From Dyadobacter diqingensis (GTDB lineage: Bacteria; Bacteroidota; Bacteroidia; Cytophagales; Spirosomataceae), in contig NZ_JAMXKF010000004.1 in NCBI RefSeq assembly GCF_024220585.1, forward strand, positions 1-64,000: a DNA stretch of 64,000 nucleotides. The letters run 5' to 3'. Below, piece after piece: positions 8,718 through 16,216 of the stretch. The notes below the pieces were generated by a model. The model saw only the letters and a program-made list of their open reading frames with translations, ran no database searches and was not told the origin of the DNA. Position 1 is the stretch's first letter, and each line of letters opens with the position of its first letter. The translations under genes and the position numbers were made by a program.

Positions 8718-9155
8718 ATGAAATCATTTTTGACCATTCTGATCATCCTGACAAGTACTGTATTTTTTTCCTGCTCAAAAGACAAAGTTGAGACCGACCC
8801 TGAGAATTATTTTAAGGCCAAATGGAAGGTGGATATTGAAACGAAGGTGCTTGCGGTCACTCCGGAACCCAATATGATTATTCCTCCCAATGAACCTTAT
8901 ACCGTTGCATTATCCGACAGCGGCAAGGTTTCGCTGGATCTTCCGATGCTTATTTATCCGGTATCTGATAAGGAATACCGACAGGACTGGCAATATGATT
9001 CGGATCGTAATGTGTTGAAAATTAACATGGTCAACGGGATCGAGCGTCAGTTTCGGATCAATAACGAGGATCGGAAGCAGGATTATTTCATTGCGACATT
9101 ACTGACTACCGTCCATGCCGGCTCCGTGTACCGGTTTACCAAAATTGCTGAATAA
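8718..9155 (+). CDS. Small lipoprotein of the iron-uptake operon
   Basis: A 145-residue protein with signal MKSFLTILIILTSTVFFSC and lipobox cysteine near residue 19. The ATG at 8718 was preferred because 13 extra upstream codons would sit before the signal peptide. The mature part (FKAKWKVDIETKV, RQDWQYDSDRNVLKINMVNG) looks like a small beta-sandwich or lipocalin-like fold, but I recognise no family. It lies between the DUF4374 and PepSY genes on the same strand (95 and 47 bases away) and is probably an accessory protein of that system. Confidence 0.75.
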   Translation: MKSFLTILIILTSTVFFSCSKDKVETDPENYFKAKWKVDIETKVLAVTPEPNMIIPPNEPYTVALSDSGKVSLDLPMLIYPVSDKEYRQDWQYDSDRNVLKINMVNGIERQFRINNEDRKQDYFIATLLTTVHAGSVYRFTKIAE

Positions 9156-9202
9156 ACAAACCAAGTGTTTTCTGTTTAACCTATTCACTGAACATAGTTA
9201 TT

Positions 9203-10462
9203 ATGTCAACTTTCAGAAAAATCAATAACTGGCTGCATTTATGGCTGGGGCTTGCGTCAGGAATCATCGTATTTATTGTTTGCGTGACTGGCTGTATCTG
9301 GGTTTTTAATGAAGAGATCACCGGACTGATGGAGCCGGAAACCCGTGTCGAACGTCAGGATAAGCCCGTGATCATGCCATCTCAGTTGATGAAGATTGGC
9401 AGTACGCTATACCCCGACGTTAAAGTTTCCTATGCAAATTACCAGCAGGGCAGGGCTATTAACCTTGGTTTGGGTGAACGTCGCGGACCCAATATCACAC
9501 TAAAAATAAACCCTTACACAGGTGAGGTCATCAGTAAGGAAGTACATAAAAAGGGCGAAACGAATTTCTTTCGCTGGGTGCTGAACGGACATCGTTTCCT
9601 ATGGATGCCGTTTGAAATCGGCAGGCCGATCGTAAACTATGGAACGCTGATTTTTGTCATTCTGCTGATCACCGGCCTTGTTTGGTGGTATCCTAAAAAA
9701 TGGACGAAAAGCACACGCGATAAAAGTTTTAAAATCAAATGGGATGGCTCGTTCAAGCGTGTAAACCTTGATTTGCATAATGTGCTGGGCTTTTACTCCC
9801 TGTTGTTTCTTCTTGCCATTGCCATGACCGGGATGGTTTATGGTATCAAATGGTATAGTGAAGGGCTTTATTGGGTTACTTCCGGTGGTGAATCACTTCC
9901 GGGCAGAGACAGAGAGGCCAATTCTGACTCATTGATGGCTCACAAATTTTATACGCCGCAGCAGGCTATCGATAAGGCCTGGACTACGGTGATTGCAAAA
10001 CATCCGAAATCCGAAGGATTTTATTACAGTTTCCCGGATACTGCCAAGGCGAAGTCGGCGATTTTTGTGACGATTTACCCTAACAGCGGCCAGTTTTATA
10101 ACAACAAGAGTTACACTTTCGACCAGCATACGTTAAAGGAATTGCCGAGAGACAAGGTGTATGGCGCAACCTATGACGGGGCACCGTTTGGTACCAAATT
10201 GCGGAAAATGAATTATGATATCCACGTTGGAAGCATTCTTGGTTTTCCGGGTAAAGTACTGGCATTTCTTTCCAGCTTAATTGGGGCAAGTCTTCCGGTT
10301 ACCGGATTTTTGGTCTGGTGGGGCAAGAGAAATAAAAAGGACAAAAAGAAAACACCAAAGAATTCAAACAAGTCGGCAGGCGGCAGTCCGGACGAAAACC
10401 TGGTTTCCAAACCAAGGCCAAAGTTCCAGCCGGCTATGAAAAAGGCACCGGTCAATGGCTGA
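9203..10462 (+). CDS. PepSY-associated transmembrane protein
   Basis: The 419-residue protein opens with a PepSY_TM signature (FRKINNWLHLWLGLASGIIVFIVCVTGCIWVF) and has four membrane segments (about 13-36, 145-165, 195-215, 340-360). Histidines in the helices (HLWLG, NGHRFLW, LDLHNVLGFY, YDIHVGSILGF) suit haem or metal coordination. Family members (PiuB/FoxB type) act in the inner membrane as ferric-siderophore reductases or iron-linked modules. The C-terminus is a basic tail (KRNKKDKKKTPKN). It is the last gene of the receptor operon and is followed by a terminator at 10492. Confidence 0.88.
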   Translation: MSTFRKINNWLHLWLGLASGIIVFIVCVTGCIWVFNEEITGLMEPETRVERQDKPVIMPSQLMKIGSTLYPDVKVSYANYQQGRAINLGLGERRGPNITLKINPYTGEVISKEVHKKGETNFFRWVLNGHRFLWMPFEIGRPIVNYGTLIFVILLITGLVWWYPKKWTKSTRDKSFKIKWDGSFKRVNLDLHNVLGFYSLLFLLAIAMTGMVYGIKWYSEGLYWVTSGGESLPGRDREANSDSLMAHKFYTPQQAIDKAWTTVIAKHPKSEGFYYSFPDTAKAKSAIFVTIYPNSGQFYNNKSYTFDQHTLKELPRDKVYGATYDGAPFGTKLRKMNYDIHVGSILGFPGKVLAFLSSLIGASLPVTGFLVWWGKRNKKDKKKTPKNSNKSAGGSPDENLVSKPRPKFQPAMKKAPVNG

Positions 10463-10491
10463 TCAGCATTTACACTTCATCTTCATAAGAG

Positions 10492-10525
10492 CCGGGATTG
10501 AGGAAACTCAATCTCGGTCTGTTTT
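10492..10525 (+). terminator. Terminator after the iron-uptake operon
   Basis: CCGGGATTGAG (10492-10502), loop GAAA, CTCAATCTCGG (10507-10517), with one wobble pair, then TCTGTTTT. It closes the four-gene run before the mini-Fur gene. Confidence 0.6.
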
Positions 10526-10597
10526 AGCTGGTTTTGTTCGGAGCGCAGGATCGGCCGAACTCCTTAAATAATAGGTTATCCATAAAATTTATGCGTA

Positions 10598-10876
10598 ATG
10601 ATATTATCAAATGAAATCCAACAGTACTGCAAGTCGAACGGACTACGCTGCACCAACAAAAGACTGATGCTTGCCGATTTTTTACAAAAAGAAGAAGGAA
10701 GGGCGGAGGCTGAAACGTTGTATATGATGTTCCGAAAAAATTCTGTGAGAATTAGCCAGGCGACGATTTATCAAATGCTTGACTGGATGGTTAAACAGGG
10801 ATTTGTCGAACGCGTTCCAGGGAATAACCGACGAAATATGTACTGTGTACGTAGCCTGGACCTGGTAGCAAAGTGA
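10598..10876 (+). CDS. Truncated Fur-family regulator (winged-helix domain only)
   Basis: The 92-residue protein keeps the Fur DNA-binding domain: LRCTNKRLMLADFL, then SVRISQATIYQMLDWMVKQGFVERV, the recognition helix and wing. Typical Fur/Zur proteins run to 130-150 residues with a His-rich and CxxC metal-binding dimerisation domain; that whole half is missing. The stop codon (10874-10876) is followed by an AT-rich dyad with no trace of coding sequence for the lost part, so this does not look like a fresh frameshift. It may act as a metal-blind competitor of full-length Fur or be regulated by other means (inference). Confidence 0.75.
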   Translation: MILSNEIQQYCKSNGLRCTNKRLMLADFLQKEEGRAEAETLYMMFRKNSVRISQATIYQMLDWMVKQGFVERVPGNNRRNMYCVRSLDLVAK

Positions 10877-10885
10877 CACAAATAG

Positions 10886-10922
10886 AATTATTTATTTTCA
10901 TTCTAAATAAAAATAAATAATT
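10886..10922. promoter_or_regulatory. AT-rich dyad operator between mini-Fur and AraC genes
   Basis: Thirteen-base arms AATTATTTATTTT (10886-10898) and AAAATAAATAATT (10910-10922) are perfect inverted repeats around an 11-base spacer. The segment 10900-10910 is the reverse complement of the 11-base core at 4711-4721. It could be a Fur-type operator for the AraC gene or, less likely given its AT content, a terminator of the mini-Fur gene. Confidence 0.45.
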
Positions 10923-10962
10923 TAGCAAAAGTTTTCTGTTTCAGGCAGTATTTTATGTCTGA

Positions 10963-11862
10963 ATGAATAAAAAAGCCATGAAATATAATACTACAAGAAT
11001 AATACAAAAAACACATGATACTACGCTAGCTCACAATTCGGAATTTCCCCTGCATGACCTGGGTGAAGATTTTTTTGCGATTACAACCATTGAAGGCGGT
11101 GACGAGCATTTTTTCAATGGCGTTCATCGCCATGATTTTTATGAGGTGCTTTGGTTCACGGATGTAAAATGCCGTCACGCGCATTACATCGATTTTGTTA
11201 AACATCCCATAGCCAACAATCAACTATTTCTACTCTTGCCTGACCAGGTTCACAGCATGGACCGGGGCGATAAAACAGGATTTGTTTTTGCAATGTCAAG
11301 AGACTTTTTCGAACGTCTGATCGCTGCGGATATCTTCAAATTGTTCTATCACTCGGTCAATTTTTCGGTTGTGATTCCCGATTCAAAGCTTGATCTTTTC
11401 CGGACGCTTGTTAAATTGATTCAACTCGAAAATCAGACAGACAAACGGCCGGCAATCCTTGAATCCTACTTACGGAGCTGGTTTTTGCACTGTATCGAAC
11501 TGGAAAAGGAGGTAAAACGTGACGACAGGCCGGATGTCAGGATGCAGTCGCTGATTGAATCGGTTGAGGTGAATTTCAAAGATGAGCGGAAATCTTCTTT
11601 TTATGCCAGCGAGTTGTCGCTGAGCGCCAAGAGACTCAATGAGCTTACGAAGGAAACATTTGGCAAAACGATCAGTCAGATTATCAACGACAGGCTTATT
11701 CTGGAAGCGAAAAGGGAAATAAGTTGCTCTGAAAAACCAATCAAGGAGATCAGTTACGAACTGGGGTTTACGGAGCCGTCGTATTTCACTCGTTTTTTTG
11801 GCAAGCAAACCGGGTTTTCACCGGAGGATTTCCGAAAGAGAATGGGAATTATGTATAACTGA
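10963..11862 (+). CDS. AraC-family transcriptional regulator
   Basis: The 299-residue protein has an N-terminal cupin-like sensor (VHRHDFYEVLWFTD near 54-67, LFLLLPDQVHSMDRG) and two C-terminal helix-turn-helix motifs (FYASELSLSAKRLNELTKETFGKT, then IKEISYELGFTEPSYFTRFFGKQTGFSPEDFR). An internal ATG at 10978 is an equally good start. It follows the mini-Fur gene and an AT-rich dyad, and could regulate the iron block (inference), although AraC regulators of this type also control small-molecule responses. A bidirectional terminator closes it. Confidence 0.88.
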   Translation: MNKKAMKYNTTRIIQKTHDTTLAHNSEFPLHDLGEDFFAITTIEGGDEHFFNGVHRHDFYEVLWFTDVKCRHAHYIDFVKHPIANNQLFLLLPDQVHSMDRGDKTGFVFAMSRDFFERLIAADIFKLFYHSVNFSVVIPDSKLDLFRTLVKLIQLENQTDKRPAILESYLRSWFLHCIELEKEVKRDDRPDVRMQSLIESVEVNFKDERKSSFYASELSLSAKRLNELTKETFGKTISQIINDRLILEAKREISCSEKPIKEISYELGFTEPSYFTRFFGKQTGFSPEDFRKRMGIMYN

Positions 11863-11878
11863 AATTTAGGAATGTCAT

Positions 11879-11920
11879 CTAAAAAGCCATAGCCGCGAGT
11901 CCGAGGTTATGGCTTTTTAG
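11879..11920. terminator. Bidirectional terminator
   Basis: CTAAAAAGCCATA (11879-11891) and TATGGCTTTTTAG (11908-11920) are perfect 13-base arms with A and T runs on both sides. It separates the convergent AraC and alcohol dehydrogenase genes. Confidence 0.8.
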
Positions 11921-11937
11921 ACCGCTGTAACACAGTA

Positions 11938-12954
11938 CTAGTTGATCGCAACCATGGCCTTGATCACGCCATTTTGCGGATCAAGCCAGCTCTCAAACTG
12001 ATCCATTACTTCATCAAACTGAACCCTGTGGGTAATGTAGGTGGTCGGTTCGACCAGGCCGTTTTTCATGCTGCTGATCACATGTTCGAAGTCCTGGCGT
12101 GTCGCGTTCCGGCTGCTCATCAGCGTAGCTTCCCGTTTATGAAATTCCGGATGACTGAAATTAATTTCGCCCTTTTGCAAACCTATCAGAACATATCGTC
12201 CGCCGTGTGCCAGATAGGTGAAACCCGCATTGATCGCCCTTAAACTTCCCGTTGCGTCCATGACTACCGTCGGCATATCACCGTTTGTTAACTCACTCAA
12301 CCGCTCCGTAACATTTTCAGTCAGTGCGTTAATTGTATGATCCACGCGAATGCGATCACGACAAAACGCTAATCGTGAATCATTGATATCCAGTGCAATA
12401 ACCGTCGCGCCCGCGATTCTGGCAAATTCCATGGTTCCCAATCCTATAGGGCCGGCACCCACTACAAGCACCACATCACCGGGTTGGACGCCGGCTCTGC
12501 GGACACCATGTGCACCAATCGCCAATGGTTCTACCAGTGCCAGTTCGTCGAAGCTCAAACCATCGCCGTGCACAAGCGAGTAGGAAGGAACGGAAATATA
12601 TTCTGCCATTCCGCCATCGATATGCACACCCGATACTTTTATACTGGTGCAGCAATTCGGCTTGCCGGCGCGACAGGCAACACATTTTCCGCAATTGAAA
12701 TAAGGAACAAAAGTTACCGCTTCACCAACTTCAAAACCAGGTGCGTCATCGAGAGCCACAATTTCGCCTGCAAGTTCATGGCCCAGAATACGTGGGTAAT
12801 TAAAAAATGGCTGCGTTCCTTCAAAAGCGTGAAGATCTGTACCGCAAATGCCGATTCTTTTTATTTTGATCAGGGTATGTCCGGGCGTCAGCTCCGGTTT
12901 TTCAGCTTGTTGATAAGCAAAATGGCCGGGCGTTGTACAAACAAGCGTTTCCAT
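11938..12954 (-). CDS. Zinc-dependent alcohol dehydrogenase (MDR family)
   Basis: The 338-residue protein has catalytic-zinc ligands in GICGTDLH (Cys37) and GHE (His59/Glu60), a structural-zinc loop with four cysteines (88, 91, 94 and 102), and a Rossmann domain with VVGAGPIGLG. It resembles sorbitol, threonine and galactitol dehydrogenases that oxidise secondary alcohols with NAD(P). It lies downstream of the SDR and FucP genes on the same strand, separated from the SDR by a hairpin. An oxidative step in deoxysugar breakdown, such as acting on a keto-deoxy-fuconate intermediate, is inferred from this context only. Confidence 0.88.
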   Translation of the reverse strand: METLVCTTPGHFAYQQAEKPELTPGHTLIKIKRIGICGTDLHAFEGTQPFFNYPRILGHELAGEIVALDDAPGFEVGEAVTFVPYFNCGKCVACRAGKPNCCTSIKVSGVHIDGGMAEYISVPSYSLVHGDGLSFDELALVEPLAIGAHGVRRAGVQPGDVVLVVGAGPIGLGTMEFARIAGATVIALDINDSRLAFCRDRIRVDHTINALTENVTERLSELTNGDMPTVVMDATGSLRAINAGFTYLAHGGRYVLIGLQKGEINFSHPEFHKREATLMSSRNATRQDFEHVISSMKNGLVEPTTYITHRVQFDEVMDQFESWLDPQNGVIKAMVAIN

Positions 12955-12986
12955 GGTGTGTACTGAGAATTAGGATTTAAAAATGA

Positions 12987-13016
12987 GCCCTAAATTGCTC
13001 ATTGGTAATTTAGGGC
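12987..13016 (-). terminator. Hairpin between SDR and alcohol dehydrogenase genes
   Basis: GCCCTAAATT (12987-12996) and AATTTAGGGC (13007-13016) are perfect arms around a 10-base loop. On the minus strand a T-rich tract follows, so it may partly terminate the fucP-SDR transcript before the dehydrogenase. Confidence 0.6.
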
Positions 13017-13027
13017 GGTTTTTATTT

Positions 13028-13816
13028 TCAGGAATTAGCCAATGCGCGGTCCAGGTGAACATAACCGCCGTCCACATAAATAAGCTGGCCGGTGGTATGG
13101 CTCGATTTGCCTGACAACAAAAACGCGGTTGTATTGGCAATTTCTTCTGCGGTTGTCATCCGGTTTTCCAACGGGATATTCGCCACAATGGATTTTAATT
13201 TTTCTTCCGGATTTGGTAAAGTCTGGATCCATTTTTCGTAAAGCGGCGTCCAGCATTCCGCAACCACAATGGCGTTTACGCGGATGCCGTATTTCAACAA
13301 TTCAACGGCCCATTCACGCGTCAGCGCATTTCTTCCTCCATTGGCCGCAGCATAGGCCGAAGTTCCACCTTGTCCGGTATCAGCCGTTTTGGAAGTAATG
13401 TTAACGATGGCACCTTTGGATACTTTCAAAGCGGGCAAGGCATATTGTGCCATCAGGTAATAGTGGACCAGGTTTTTGTGCAACGAAGCAATGAAGTTTT
13501 CATAGTTCCCATTTTCCAGGCCAACACCGTCGTTCACACCCGCATTGTTTACAAGCCCGTCGATCCTGCCAAACTGAGCGAGTATTTCTTTAACCGCACG
13601 CTCAGATGCCTCAGGCTGGGTCAACTCAGCTGCAATCTGAAAAGCTTTCAATCCTTTGGATGTAATATTGTCTACCACTGTTTGGTTGTCCTCCGCATTT
13701 CTGCCAACGATCACCGGGACAGCACCTTCTGCTGCCAATACTTGTACAATTCCCTCACCAATACCTTTCGCACCACCCGTTACGATTATGACTTTATCTT
13801 TAAGCTGTAAATCCAT
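13028..13816 (-). CDS. SDR oxidoreductase, L-fucose dehydrogenase-like, catalytic Lys replaced by Asn
   Basis: The 262-residue protein has the classical SDR cofactor loop TGGAKGIG (13-20), NNAG (90-93), catalytic Ser in NITSKT (Ser142) and Tyr155, and the C-terminal YVDGGYVHLDRAL. Where the YxxxK motif should end in lysine it reads YAAAN, so position 159 is Asn; the codon is AAT. Lysine is almost invariant in active SDRs, so catalysis may be altered or lost. Relatives act on L-fucose and other sugars and feed the oxidative fucose pathway. It sits between fucP and the alcohol dehydrogenase; the 44-base gap to fucP points to one transcript. Confidence 0.85.
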   Translation of the reverse strand: MDLQLKDKVIIVTGGAKGIGEGIVQVLAAEGAVPVIVGRNAEDNQTVVDNITSKGLKAFQIAAELTQPEASERAVKEILAQFGRIDGLVNNAGVNDGVGLENGNYENFIASLHKNLVHYYLMAQYALPALKVSKGAIVNITSKTADTGQGGTSAYAAANGGRNALTREWAVELLKYGIRVNAIVVAECWTPLYEKWIQTLPNPEEKLKSIVANIPLENRMTTAEEIANTTAFLLSGKSSHTTGQLIYVDGGYVHLDRALANS

Positions 13817-13860
13817 TTTTTAAGAATAATAGGTAATAACTCACTCAGATTTTTAATTAG

Positions 13861-15114
13861 TTAATGTGAAACACCCAGGGTCACATTTTTTACCGAACTG
13901 TTTTTCACCGCGAAGTAAAGCACCACAAGGAAACACAATGCCGGTACGATATAGGCGGTCTGGATGGATGATTGATCCGAAACCCAGCCCATGATCACCG
14001 GGAAAATAGCGCCACCGACGATGGACATAATCACAAGGGAAGAGCCGATTTTTGTCTTGGCCCCAAGTCCGCGGATACTTAATGCGAAGATCGTCGGGAA
14101 CATGATGGACATAAAGAACTCGACACCTACCAGGGCATAAACCGATACCATCCCGGAAGTTACCACCGCCACGATCAGCAGCGTAATGTTAAGCACACTG
14201 TAAATTGCCAGCAAGCGGGGAGGGGCGATAAAACGCATCAGATACGTGCCAATAAAACGGCCCACCATAAAGCTGAGCAATGCCCCTGATAGCAGATAAG
14301 CGGCCGTTTTTTCATCGATTCCGGCAACTTTATCGGAGAAACGAATGAAGAAACTGCTGACACAAACCTGTCCGCCAACGTAGAAAAACTGTGCAAATGT
14401 ACCCAGGATAAGGTTTTTCTCGCCGAGGATTGAACCGGATGCTTTTTCGCTTGTATCTTCTTCCTCTACAATTTCGGGAAGCTGGGTGCGCCAGATCAAA
14501 ACTGCGACGATGAGAACAATAACGCCTATTAGCAGAAACGGTATTTTTACGGACGCAGCTTCTTCTGCCAGATAGTTATTCAACTGCTGTGCACTCATGG
14601 CCTGTTGCTCCTGCGCCGAAAGTGTTTTTCCTGAAAGAATAAATGCGCCTCCCATCAACGGGGCCAGAAATGCCGCCAAACCGTTGAAGGACTGGGCAAA
14701 ATTAAGTCGTTGAGTGGATGTTTCAGCGTCTCCAAGAACGGTGATATAAGGATTTGCGGCCGTTTCCAGCAAGGTTAGTCCGCTGGCAATAATGAAAAGC
14801 GCAATCAGAAAGAAGCCAAAATGACGAAGTTCCGCAGCCGGATAAAAGAGGAATGTACCAAAGGCGAACAAAATGAGCCCGAGCGTGATCCCCGCCTTGT
14901 AGCCAAACTTTTTCATGAAAAGTCCTGCCGGCAATGCGATAAGAAAATAAGCAATGTAAGAGGCCGAGTCAATCAATGCGGACTGGACGTCGGTCAGCTG
15001 GCAGGCTTTCTTCAAATGCGGTATAAGAATCGGATTAAGATTGAGTGCAAAACCCCACAAAAAGAAAAGTGAAGTGATAAGAATAATAGCCAGACGGGTT
15101 TTGCGATCTGTCAT
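13861..15114 (-). CDS. fucP: L-fucose:H+ symporter (FucP family, MFS)
   Basis: A 417-residue protein with about 12 membrane helices. The first helix (LAIILITSLFFLWGFALNLNPILIPHLKKA) and the motif DSASYIAYFLIALPAG with ETAANPYITVLG in helix 4 are characteristic of FucP-like sugar:proton symporters. It imports L-fucose or a related sugar across the inner membrane. It is the first gene of a leftward unit with an SDR and an alcohol dehydrogenase, divergent from an AraC regulator 156 bases away. The sugar specificity (fucose versus glucose/galactose-type relatives) is not proven by sequence alone. Confidence 0.85.
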   Translation of the reverse strand: MTDRKTRLAIILITSLFFLWGFALNLNPILIPHLKKACQLTDVQSALIDSASYIAYFLIALPAGLFMKKFGYKAGITLGLILFAFGTFLFYPAAELRHFGFFLIALFIIASGLTLLETAANPYITVLGDAETSTQRLNFAQSFNGLAAFLAPLMGGAFILSGKTLSAQEQQAMSAQQLNNYLAEEAASVKIPFLLIGVIVLIVAVLIWRTQLPEIVEEEDTSEKASGSILGEKNLILGTFAQFFYVGGQVCVSSFFIRFSDKVAGIDEKTAAYLLSGALLSFMVGRFIGTYLMRFIAPPRLLAIYSVLNITLLIVAVVTSGMVSVYALVGVEFFMSIMFPTIFALSIRGLGAKTKIGSSLVIMSIVGGAIFPVIMGWVSDQSSIQTAYIVPALCFLVVLYFAVKNSSVKNVTLGVSH

Positions 15115-15270
15115 AAGGTTAAGATAAGTTTAGTGGTTTAAGGAGCTTAAAATTAAACAATGCAAAGGAATTATATTTTATTATAAAGAAGAGAATCGTA
15201 TTTATCCAAGTAATAAGATATATTAACATGTTTTTTTATTTGATATGTTTATTGATGTATAAATATCGGC

Positions 15271-16155
15271 ATGAAACCACAGCTTCTTAAAGTCCCGACG
15301 GCACCGGCTTATTCATTCAGCGTTCGCCAGGACCTGGTTCCGAACCTGAATAACCGTTGGCATTACCATCCTGAAATTGAACTGATACATTTTCACAAAG
15401 GTACGGGCACGCAGTTTGTCGGGGATAGTATCAAGCGATTTGGTGCGGATGATATTGTATTGGTAGGTTCAAATCTACCCCACTACTGGCGGGATGATGA
15501 CGATGAAATTTTGTACAAGCCTACGAGCTCGCCTTATTCCACTGTTGTGCATTTTACCAGTCATTTCTGGGGAGAGAAATTTCTGGATTTAACGGAAAAC
15601 AAACCCCTGAAAATAATCCTGGACAAAGCTCAGCGTGGCCTGCTGCTGACCGGGAAACTAAAAATCAGGATTGCTGAGCTGATGGAAAAAATGCGATTCG
15701 CCGAGGGCCCTGACCGTATTATCGTGCTGATGGAATGTCTGATTGCGGTGGCCAGGTCCGAGGAATATGTGATGCTGTCTTCGGTCGGTTTTCAATATGA
15801 TCTTTCAGAATCTGAAAATGACCGGATCAACGCGATTTATGATTACACGCTGTCGAACTTTAAGCAAAAAATAAGTCTGGAAGAGATCGCCTCGGTGGCG
15901 GGTATGGTGCCTAACTCTTTTTGCAGATATTTTAAATCCAGAACCGGAAAAACCTATTCTCAGTTTTTAAACGAGATCAGGGTAGGGCATTGCTGCAAAC
16001 TTTTGATCAATAACAGTGTGAGCATAAAGCAACTCGGTTTTGAAAGTGGATTCATGAATTTTAGCTGTTTTCACAAAAGATTTAAAGAAACCACTGGGCT
16101 AAGTCCGCAAAGTTATCGTCAGCTTTACCGAAATAAACAGCCCAGGATGGTCTAA
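15271..16155 (+). CDS. AraC-family regulator divergent from fucP
   Basis: The 294-residue protein has an N-terminal cupin sensor (WHYHPEIELIHFHKGTGTQFVGDS, then LVGSNLPHYWRDDDD) and a C-terminal double HTH (ISLEEIASVAGMVPNSFCRYFKSRTGKTYSQFL; SIKQLGFESGFMNFSCFHKRFKETTGLSPQSYR). Sugar-sensing AraC proteins of this type usually regulate the divergently transcribed uptake genes, so it probably controls fucP and the two dehydrogenases (inference). The AT-rich 15115-15270 gap would hold the shared promoters. A long bidirectional terminator follows. Confidence 0.88.
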   Translation: MKPQLLKVPTAPAYSFSVRQDLVPNLNNRWHYHPEIELIHFHKGTGTQFVGDSIKRFGADDIVLVGSNLPHYWRDDDDEILYKPTSSPYSTVVHFTSHFWGEKFLDLTENKPLKIILDKAQRGLLLTGKLKIRIAELMEKMRFAEGPDRIIVLMECLIAVARSEEYVMLSSVGFQYDLSESENDRINAIYDYTLSNFKQKISLEEIASVAGMVPNSFCRYFKSRTGKTYSQFLNEIRVGHCCKLLINNSVSIKQLGFESGFMNFSCFHKRFKETTGLSPQSYRQLYRNKQPRMV

Positions 16156-16162
16156 GATATAC

Positions 16163-16204
16163 AAAAACCGGGCATGATATACCTTGATATCATGCCCGGT
16201 TTTT
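16163..16204. terminator. Strong bidirectional terminator
   Basis: Eighteen-base perfect arms (16163-16180 and 16187-16204, core ACCGGGCATGATAT) with a six-base loop, A-run before and T-run after. It separates the convergent AraC and secreted nuclease genes. Confidence 0.85.
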
Positions 16205-16216
16205 TTGTATCCAGCC

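Noticed and set aside
15115..15270. Promoter elements of fucP and its AraC gene
   Set aside because: The region is AT-rich and TTCCTTTG on the minus strand is near the -7 consensus, but spacing and -33 box are not convincing.
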